This document shows positions 35,745 to 41,048 of a stretch of 41,048 bases of DNA, in pieces; the stretch's first letter is position 1; each line of letters begins with the position of its first letter. Origin of the DNA: Brachyspira sp. G79. GTDB taxonomy: Bacteria; Spirochaetota; Brachyspiria; Brachyspirales; Brachyspiraceae. Position numbers and translations under genes: made by a program. The stretch lies in the NCBI RefSeq assembly GCF_002379365.1, contig NZ_JQIU01000007.1, positions 155,802-196,849 on the forward strand. The letters are read 5' to 3'. A model generated the notes under the pieces. The model saw nothing but the letters and a program-made list of their open reading frames with translations. It did not search any database and had not been told where the DNA came from.

Positions 35745-35870
35745 AAATTTGCCATATTATTTTTTGAAAAAAGAAATAAGGAATATTTAGTTTGGGAGTT
35801 TAGATTTAAAGATATGAATAATTATAATAGTATTTATCTATATAAAGAAGCAAAATATGTTATTAAGTAA
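35745..35870 (+). pseudogene. Possible 3' gene fragment
   Basis: Forty-one open codons end at TAA 35868-35870 and read as a plausible polar protein tail (containing KEYLVWEFRFKDMNNY), with no start codon at the beginning. It may be the end of a decayed gene. The rest of the gap from hisD to 35964 shows nothing else. Confidence 0.25.
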
Positions 35871-35964
35871 TAATAATAAAAATTTTTAAGTTTTATAGTT
35901 TATTATTGCTCTTTCTAGTTAATGTAGACTTTATCAAATATGCAAAAGTACAAATATATTAATA

Positions 35965-35999
35965 TTAATAACTGGAGATAGTTTTTCCTCAGTTATTAA
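35965..35999. other. Inverted repeat after hisD
   Basis: TTAATAACTG (35965-35974) pairs with CAGTTATTAA (35990-35999). It is a possible RNA hairpin; no T run follows on the plus strand. Confidence 0.4.
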
Positions 36000-36010
36000 A
36001 TGATATTAAA

Positions 36011-36259
36011 CTTGTTTCAAAAGTACTTGATAAGATTATATATAAAAATTTAACAATTTATCAATCATAAAAATAATGTTTTACATGTTATATAAATTAT
36101 TATATTAGCATGTAAATATGCAGTATTTTTGCTTCTTTGGGGCACCACCGAGTAGGTGCCTATTCGGCAAAAGAAGTGTGGTCTGGGGCAAAGCCCCAGT
36201 TATAAAAATACTAAAAATCAAAACAGTATAAATATTTCTTAATTTAGTTTTGAAACAAG
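36011..36259 (-). repeat. Dispersed intergenic element, copy D: complete, with perfect inverted ends
   Basis: A 249-bp unit bounded by CTTGTTTCAAAA (36011-36022) and its exact inverse TTTTGAAACAAG (36248-36259). Read on the minus strand it matches copy A block by block. The core holds two strong hairpins: CTTCTTT/AAAGAAG (36132-36138 with 36170-36176), enclosing GGCACC/GGTGCC, and CTGGGGC/GCCCCAG (36183-36199). No ORF and no evident target duplication. Its right end is 11 bases from the deoB stop, so the G+C-rich hairpins may also end deoB transcription. Confidence 0.8.
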
Positions 36260-36270
36260 TCTATTGACAA

Positions 36271-37428
36271 TTACAAGAAACAGCCTTCTAATTTTGTACA
36301 CCCTAGAAGATGTTTTTCTATTGAAGCGGCTATTGATACAAATGAATCTTTCTCTCCTATATTAATATTCTTTTTTAAATTTTTTCCATATGCTAATATA
36401 GGAATATACTCCCTTGTATGATCACTTCCTTTATATGTAGGATCGCATCCATGGTCTGCTGTTATAATAAATAAATCATCATCATTCAAATTATCAGTCA
36501 TCTCTGGTATATATTTATCAAACTCTTCCAAAGCATTTTTATATCCTTTAGTATCTCTTCTATGACCATAAAGCATATCAAAATCAACCAAATTGGTAAA
36601 TATTAATCCTTCATTAATTTCCTTAATAGCTTTTATAGTTTTTTCTATGCCGTCAAGATTATTTTTATTTGTGAGTCTGTTTTCGGTAATGCCCACTCCT
36701 GCAAATATATCGCTTGTTTTTCCTATTCCGACAACTGGAAGATTATGATTTTTTAATCTATCAAGCATAGTTTCTCCGCTTGGAGGCACAGAATAATCAT
36801 GTCTTCTTTCTGTTCTTTTATAACTGCCTTTAGTTCCTATATAAGGACGAGCTATAACTCTTGCTACAGGTGAATATTCATTACATATTTCAAGAGCTTT
36901 TTTGCATATACTATATAATTCATCTATAGATATTATATCTTCATGAGCTGCAATTTGAAGTACAGAATCTGCAGAAGTGTATACTATCAAAGCACCGTCT
37001 TTTAATTGTTCGTCTGCATAATCATCTATTACTTCAGTTCCAGAATAAGGTTTATTACATACTACCCTTCTTTTTGAAAACTCTTCTATATTTTTTATAG
37101 TAATTTCTGGAAAACCATTAGGATATGTATTAAAAGGCTTTTCCGAAACAAGTCCTGCTATTTCCCAATGTCCTGTAGTAGTATCCTTTGCCTTAGAAGT
37201 TTCCATAGCCTTTCCATAATATCCTAAAGCATTATTATTTTTGGCAACTCCCTTTATATCTATAATATTCCCAAGTCCCATTTGCTCCATATTAGGAAGA
37301 CTTATTCCGCCTTCAGCTTCGGCTAAATGAGCAAGTGTATTAACTCCTTCATCACCAAATAGAGCTGCATCAGGCAAAGCACCTACTCCGCAGCTGTCTA
37401 CCACTATTAAAACAGCTTTCTTTTTCAT
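36271..37428 (-). CDS. deoB: Phosphopentomutase
   Basis: A 385-aa alkaline-phosphatase-fold enzyme that interconverts (deoxy)ribose 1- and 5-phosphate in nucleoside salvage. Metal and active-site parts: VVDSCGVGALPDA at the start, KDTTTGHWEIAG (with the phospho-acceptor Thr), VDFDMLYGHRRD, and TADHGCDP with DHTREYIP near the end. The ATG at 37428 with AGGA upstream is preferred to a TTG two codons earlier. It follows nagB on the same strand but after a terminator. Confidence 0.96.
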   Translation of the reverse strand: MKKKAVLIVVDSCGVGALPDAALFGDEGVNTLAHLAEAEGGISLPNMEQMGLGNIIDIKGVAKNNNALGYYGKAMETSKAKDTTTGHWEIAGLVSEKPFNTYPNGFPEITIKNIEEFSKRRVVCNKPYSGTEVIDDYADEQLKDGALIVYTSADSVLQIAAHEDIISIDELYSICKKALEICNEYSPVARVIARPYIGTKGSYKRTERRHDYSVPPSGETMLDRLKNHNLPVVGIGKTSDIFAGVGITENRLTNKNNLDGIEKTIKAIKEINEGLIFTNLVDFDMLYGHRRDTKGYKNALEEFDKYIPEMTDNLNDDDLFIITADHGCDPTYKGSDHTREYIPILAYGKNLKKNINIGEKDSFVSIAASIEKHLLGCTKLEGCFL

Positions 37429-37485
37429 ATACAAAATCCTATACTTAAATTTATATATCTATATAACCATTTTCAAAGAATAATA

Positions 37486-37513
37486 TAAAAAGGACAGCAT
37501 TATAAGCTGCCCT
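37486..37513 (-). terminator. Terminator of nagB
   Basis: On the minus strand AGGGCAGC pairs with GCTGTCCT (one G-U), 37506-37513 with 37491-37498, followed by TTTTT. Confidence 0.82.
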
Positions 37514-37537
37514 AAATTATAAGTATTATTTTTTTAA

Positions 37538-38299
37538 TTATTTTTTATTAGCTTTTTTCTCTTTAAGTTCTGGTATAGCGTCAGCCAATTCCTGATCTAT
37601 AACAACAACTACATCATTATGAAGTTTTAAAAATGTAACAGGACATTTAGTAGTAATTTTATCATTAGTTAAAAGCTCTTTCATAGCGGAAGCCTTTCCT
37701 TTACCGATAGCAGCTATAACTATTTTTTTAGCTTTTAATATTCCTCCCATACCCATACTGAATGCTTCTTTAGGAACATCTTTTTCTGAGGCAAAAAATC
37801 TTGAATTAGCTTTTATAGTTTTTTCATTGAGTTTGACACACAAAGCATTTGCATGCAAAACTTCATCAGGCTCATTAAATGCTATATGACCATTAGGACC
37901 TACTCCTAATAATTGTATATCTCTAGGAAATTTTTCTATTTTTTTATTGAAATCATCTAATATTTTTTCTTTTTCACCTATACCGCTTGGAACAAAAGTA
38001 TTTTTCTTATCAATATTAACATGGTCAAATAAATTTTTATTCATAAAATATCTATAGCTTTGTTCATTTTTTGGGTCTAATCCTTTATACTCATCTAAGT
38101 TTACAGACTTAACATTTTTAAAATCTATTTCTTTTTTCTCATAGGCTTTTATTAGATAAGGATACACAGCCTCAGCAGTACCTCCTGTAGCAAGACCTAA
38201 AACTGCATCTTTTTTTACCTTTAGTAAATTAATGATTTCTGCGGCTGTTTTTTTTCCTACTCCTTTAGCATCTTTTGCAATAATTAATTTTAAACCCAT
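37538..38299 (-). CDS. nagB: Glucosamine-6-phosphate deaminase
   Basis: A 253-aa enzyme that turns glucosamine-6-phosphate into fructose-6-phosphate and ammonia, joining amino-sugar and sialic acid breakdown to glycolysis. LGLATGGTAEAVYP is the phosphate loop; SVNLDEYKGL holds the catalytic Asp; GVGPNGHIAFNEP holds the catalytic His and Glu. Asn stands where E. coli has Asp141, as in the monomeric Gram-positive type, and the protein is shorter than the E. coli allosteric enzyme. AAGGAG precedes the ATG. nagA is not in the window. Confidence 0.95.
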   Translation of the reverse strand: MGLKLIIAKDAKGVGKKTAAEIINLLKVKKDAVLGLATGGTAEAVYPYLIKAYEKKEIDFKNVKSVNLDEYKGLDPKNEQSYRYFMNKNLFDHVNIDKKNTFVPSGIGEKEKILDDFNKKIEKFPRDIQLLGVGPNGHIAFNEPDEVLHANALCVKLNEKTIKANSRFFASEKDVPKEAFSMGMGGILKAKKIVIAAIGKGKASAMKELLTNDKITTKCPVTFLKLHNDVVVVIDQELADAIPELKEKKANKK

Positions 38300-38359
38300 A
38301 ATATATACTCCTTAAAAATTTGGATTATCATATTTTTCATAAAATAGCCTACTAAAAGA

Positions 38360-38388
38360 ATTATAACACATATGTAATTTATTATCAA
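38360..38388 (-). promoter_or_regulatory. Promoter of nagB
   Basis: On the minus strand: TTGATA (38383-38388), 17 bases, TATAAT (38360-38365), 60 bases before the start codon. Confidence 0.65.
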
Positions 38389-38479
38389 ACAATACAAATT
38401 TTTTATTAATTTTTTATCTTGATTTTGATATAAATAAATATACAATTCTTGATAACAAAAATCGCTTAAGGAAAATTCT

Positions 38480-39139
38480 ATGAATACTATAAAAATAAAA
38501 GGAGCTATATTTGATTTTGACGGTACTTTAGTTGACAGCGAAAGTTTATATACAAAAGCACTAATTCATACTGCATCCGAAATGAATACACTTAAAGACT
38601 TTGATTTCAAATCATTGGCTGGATATCAAACTAATGATATATATAATTTTCTAAAAAATAACGGATACTATGTACCTGATAATTTTTTTAAAGAGGCAGA
38701 AGTTTATTTTCATGAAATAATAGAAACAGATTTGGAAACATTTGATGGTGTTATTGAAACATTGGAAAGATTAAAAAGTATTGATATTGTTATAGCTTCA
38801 AACAGTAATATAGATTATGTAAAAAGAATGGCTGAAAAAAAATCTATAGCAAAATATATAAAAGACTATTCCTGTCATAATGAAAAACTAAGAGCAAAAC
38901 CTGAAGCAGATTTATTTCTTAATGCTTTTGAACTTTTAAAAAAATATAACAATAATATAAAAAAAGAAGATGTAATAATATTTGAAGACAGTATTGCAGG
39001 AGTAATAGGAGCTAAAAAAACTGGTATAAAAACGGCTGCAATTACAAATACCTACAGCAAAGAAGAATTATTAAAAAATGGAGCTGATATTGCAGTAGAT
39101 AGAATAGATAAAGTACTAGAATATATAGAACTTATATAA
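38480..39139 (+). CDS. HAD-superfamily phosphatase, beta-phosphoglucomutase-like
   Basis: A 219-aa cytoplasmic hydrolase. Motif I FDFDGTLVDSE near residues 11-21 holds the nucleophile and acid Asp; motif II IASNSN near 108; motif III Lys in RAKPEADLF near 138; and motif IV FEDSIAGVIGA near 170. The cap lies between motifs I and II. Substrates of such proteins are sugar phosphates or similar and cannot be assigned here. AAGGA precedes the ATG. Confidence 0.9.
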   Translation: MNTIKIKGAIFDFDGTLVDSESLYTKALIHTASEMNTLKDFDFKSLAGYQTNDIYNFLKNNGYYVPDNFFKEAEVYFHEIIETDLETFDGVIETLERLKSIDIVIASNSNIDYVKRMAEKKSIAKYIKDYSCHNEKLRAKPEADLFLNAFELLKKYNNNIKKEDVIIFEDSIAGVIGAKKTGIKTAAITNTYSKEELLKNGADIAVDRIDKVLEYIELI

Positions 39140-39154
39140 AAACGATTTAATAAA

Positions 39155-39191
39155 AAATAAAGGGAGGATTAAAAAATCACTCCCTTTTATT
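39155..39191. terminator. Bidirectional terminator between the HAD gene and glyA
   Basis: AAAGGGAG (39159-39166) pairs with CTCCCTTT (39180-39187), with T-rich sequence on the plus side and A-rich sequence on the other, so it serves both converging genes. Confidence 0.82.
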
Positions 39192-39221
39192 TACAATAAT
39201 AAACCTACAATATATAAAAAA

Positions 39222-40622
39222 TTACATCTCAGATATATATTTATACATTGGGAATTTTTTACATAAAGCAGCAACTTTTTTTGCCACAGAGTTTATCACT
39301 TTTTCATTATCACTATTACTTAAAACCTCATCAATATACTGAGTTAATTCCATAACATCTTTTTCTTTTAAACCTCTTGTAGTTATAGCAGGAGTACCAA
39401 GTCTTATACCGCTTGTAACCATTGGAGATTCTGTATCATAAGGTATACCGTTTTTATTTGTAGTGATATGTGCTTTATCTAAAACTGTTTCAGCAACTTG
39501 TCCTGTTATACCTTTAGATTTTTTTACATCAACTAATATTAAATGAGTATCTGTTCCGCCTGAAACTAATTCATATCCTTTTGATAAAAACATATTAGAC
39601 ATAGCTTCAGCATTTTTTAAAACCTGTTCCTGATATTTAACAAATTTAGGGTCTAATGCCTCTTTAAAACATACAGCTTTAGCAGCTATAACATGCATTA
39701 AAGGTCCGCCTTGTATACCCGGAAATATTGTTTTATCTACTTTTTTAGCTAAATCTTCTTCAGTAGAAATAATATATCCGCCCCTAGGTCCTCTCAAAGT
39801 TTTATGAGTAGTTCCAGTAACAAAATGGGCATGTTTAACAGGATTTGGGTGAAGTCCTGCTGCTACTAGTCCTGAAATATGTGCCATGTCTACCATTAAC
39901 ATAGCTCCAACCTCATCTGCTATCTCTCTAAACTTTTTAAAATCAATTACTCTAGGATAAGCACTTCCGCCTGCTACTATTAATTTAGGCTTAACTCTTT
40001 TGGCTATATCTCTTACTTCATCATAGTCAATCTGCATAGTATCTTTTCTAACACTGTAATGTTCAAAATTATATATCTTACCAGAAAAGTTTACATTTTT
40101 TCCATGAGTTAAATGTCCGCCTGCATCAAGAGATAAACCTAAACAAGTATCACCCGGCTGAAGTACAGCCATATAAACGCCCATATTAGCCTGAGAGCCA
40201 GAATGAGGCTGCACATTTATAAATGGTGCTTTAAATAGTTTTTTTGCTCTTTCTCTAGCTAAGTTTTCAACAATATCAACTTCACTGCATCCGCCATAAT
40301 ATCTTCTTGACGGATAGCCTTCAGCATATTTATTTGTAAATATTGAGCCCTGAGCTTCCATAACAGCACGTGAAACTATATTCTCACTTGCTATTAACTC
40401 AAAACCATTAACTTCCCTTTTATACTCATTTTTCATTGCAGCAAATATCTCTCTATCAGCTGTCTTTAATGGAACTTCTGATACATAATATTTTGGAGCA
40501 GGTATTTTTTTCTCTGCTGTTTTTACTGCTTTTTTACTAGCTGCAGTTTTTTTAGCTGCTGCAGTTTTCTTACTAGATTTTGACGAAGCTTTTTCTGCTG
40601 ACTTTTTTTTAGATACAGCCAT
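39222..40622 (-). CDS. glyA: Serine hydroxymethyltransferase with a histone-like N-terminal tail
   Basis: A 466-aa PLP enzyme that makes glycine and methylene-tetrahydrofolate from serine. The core (about 50-466) is complete: [33 protein letters not shown] and the PLP lysine K274 in [13 protein letters not shown]. Ahead of it lies a tail of about 44 residues made almost only of Lys, Ala, Ser and Thr (14 Lys in the first 39), resembling histone H1-like tails; normal bacterial GlyA has about 415-430 residues. GGAGGAAAC directly before the first ATG supports translation of the tail. It is monocistronic. Confidence 0.95.
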   Translation of the reverse strand: MAVSKKKSAEKASSKSSKKTAAAKKTAASKKAVKTAEKKIPAPKYYVSEVPLKTADREIFAAMKNEYKREVNGFELIASENIVSRAVMEAQGSIFTNKYAEGYPSRRYYGGCSEVDIVENLARERAKKLFKAPFINVQPHSGSQANMGVYMAVLQPGDTCLGLSLDAGGHLTHGKNVNFSGKIYNFEHYSVRKDTMQIDYDEVRDIAKRVKPKLIVAGGSAYPRVIDFKKFREIADEVGAMLMVDMAHISGLVAAGLHPNPVKHAHFVTGTTHKTLRGPRGGYIISTEEDLAKKVDKTIFPGIQGGPLMHVIAAKAVCFKEALDPKFVKYQEQVLKNAEAMSNMFLSKGYELVSGGTDTHLILVDVKKSKGITGQVAETVLDKAHITTNKNGIPYDTESPMVTSGIRLGTPAITTRGLKEKDVMELTQYIDEVLSNSDNEKVINSVAKKVAALCKKFPMYKYISEM

Positions 40623-40652
40623 GTTTCCTCCAATGAATTTTTATTTACAGTA

Positions 40653-40681
40653 ATGATATACTAATATAATTTTTTTTTCAA
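40653..40681 (-). promoter_or_regulatory. Promoter candidate for glyA
   Basis: On the minus strand: TTGAAA (40676-40681), 17 bases, TATCAT (40653-40658), 31 bases before the start. Confidence 0.4.
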
Positions 40682-40823
40682 TTATCATACATATCATATG
40701 TATATTTTTTTAACTTTTTATTATTTTTTTTCTACATTTAATTTTAATATTTAAACTCAATTAATTAAAAAAATTAGCGAAATTATATTTTATATATTGA
40801 TTTTTTTATTTTAAATGTTAGAA

Positions 40824-40855
40824 TATACTAACAAATTATATAACTATACTAACAA
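40824..40855 (+). promoter_or_regulatory. Direct repeats before the last gene
   Basis: TATACTAACAA occurs at 40824-40834 and 40845-40855, 21 bases apart (two helical turns). GTTAG upstream makes a small palindrome with the first copy. This could be an operator, or a tandem -10 region. Confidence 0.4.
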
Positions 40856-40877
40856 TTTTAAAAACAGGATTTCTTTA

Positions 40878-41048
40878 ATGAGAATAAAAACTATAATATA
40901 TTTAATTATAATAACTATTATAACAAATAAAGCATACTCCTATAATTCAAAAGAAATTAATAATTTTTATAATAATTATTACTCTTCAAGCTATAATATA
41001 AAAGAAATAGAAAATAATAATTCAAAAACATTTCAAAATATATATGCT
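40878..41048 (+). CDS. Secreted protein of unknown function, 3' end outside the window
   Basis: ATG at 40878 with AGGA about 10 bases upstream; the frame is open for 57 codons to the window end. The N-terminus is a signal peptide (basic MRIK, then an Ile-rich hydrophobic run, probable cut near Ala19-Ser21). The mature start is rich in Asn, Tyr and Ser. No family can be assigned from so short a part. Confidence 0.7.
   Translation, partial: MRIKTIIYLIIITIITNKAYSYNSKEINNFYNNYYSSSYNIKEIENNNSKTFQNIYA

Noticed and set aside
36183-36199. CTGGGGC/GCCCCAG hairpin as a simple terminator
   Set aside because: It lies inside the dispersed element and lacks a directly following T run; it may help stop deoB transcripts but is better described as part of the element core.

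Overview
The window is strongly A+T-rich chromosomal DNA of a spirochete, most likely Brachyspira. This rests on base composition, the gene order rpmG-tRNA(Trp)-secE-nusG-rplKAJL-rpoBC, an RpoB with Asn at the rifampicin-critical serine position (a known spirochete trait), and spirochete-style lipoprotein signals. The genus call is inference from recall; no database was searched. No transposase, integrase, prophage, CRISPR array or rRNA was seen.

Layout. 1-2.9 kb: two unrecognised genes (the first cut by the window edge) and a radical SAM protein of the SplB-like class. 3.1-5.7 kb: a consensus promoter, a leader ORF made almost wholly of 21 perfect copies of a 7-bp repeat, and a 659-aa lipoprotein gene; this looks like an undescribed phase-variable locus. 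5.9-13.1 kb: a PTS EIICBA permease, a chemoreceptor, a membrane-bound PP2C/SpoIIE phosphatase and a sialic acid pair (nanA plus a YhcH/NanQ-like gene). 13.1-16.1 kb: a flavoprotein gene between inverted intergenic repeats, and a TehA/TDT transporter. 16.2-27.7 kb (minus strand): the RNA polymerase/ribosomal protein cluster, read from a consensus promoter at 27691-27719. 27.8-31.1 kb: lrgA-lrgB, two small unknown genes, a frameshifted hisZ and a 47-aa ORF with its own promoter. 31.6-35.7 kb: apbE, a secreted PepSY-like protein, hisG and hisD. 36.2-41 kb: deoB, nagB, a HAD phosphatase, glyA with a histone-like N-terminal tail, and the start of a secreted protein.

Working together. The PTS permease, nanA, nanQ and nagB fit use of mucin-derived sugars by a gut spirochete. 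The hisG is the short form that needs HisZ, so the hisZ frameshift matters for histidine synthesis.

Several intergenic gaps hold copies of a dispersed, MITE-like element. Its ends carry the inverted repeat CTTGTTTCAAAA, its core is G+C-rich and variable, and some ends resemble outward-facing sigma-70 promoters. Copies or parts lie at 10135-10324, 13225-13552, 14936-15190, 31475-31590, 32701-32800 and 36011-36259. This family and the heptamer-repeat leader are the most novel items.
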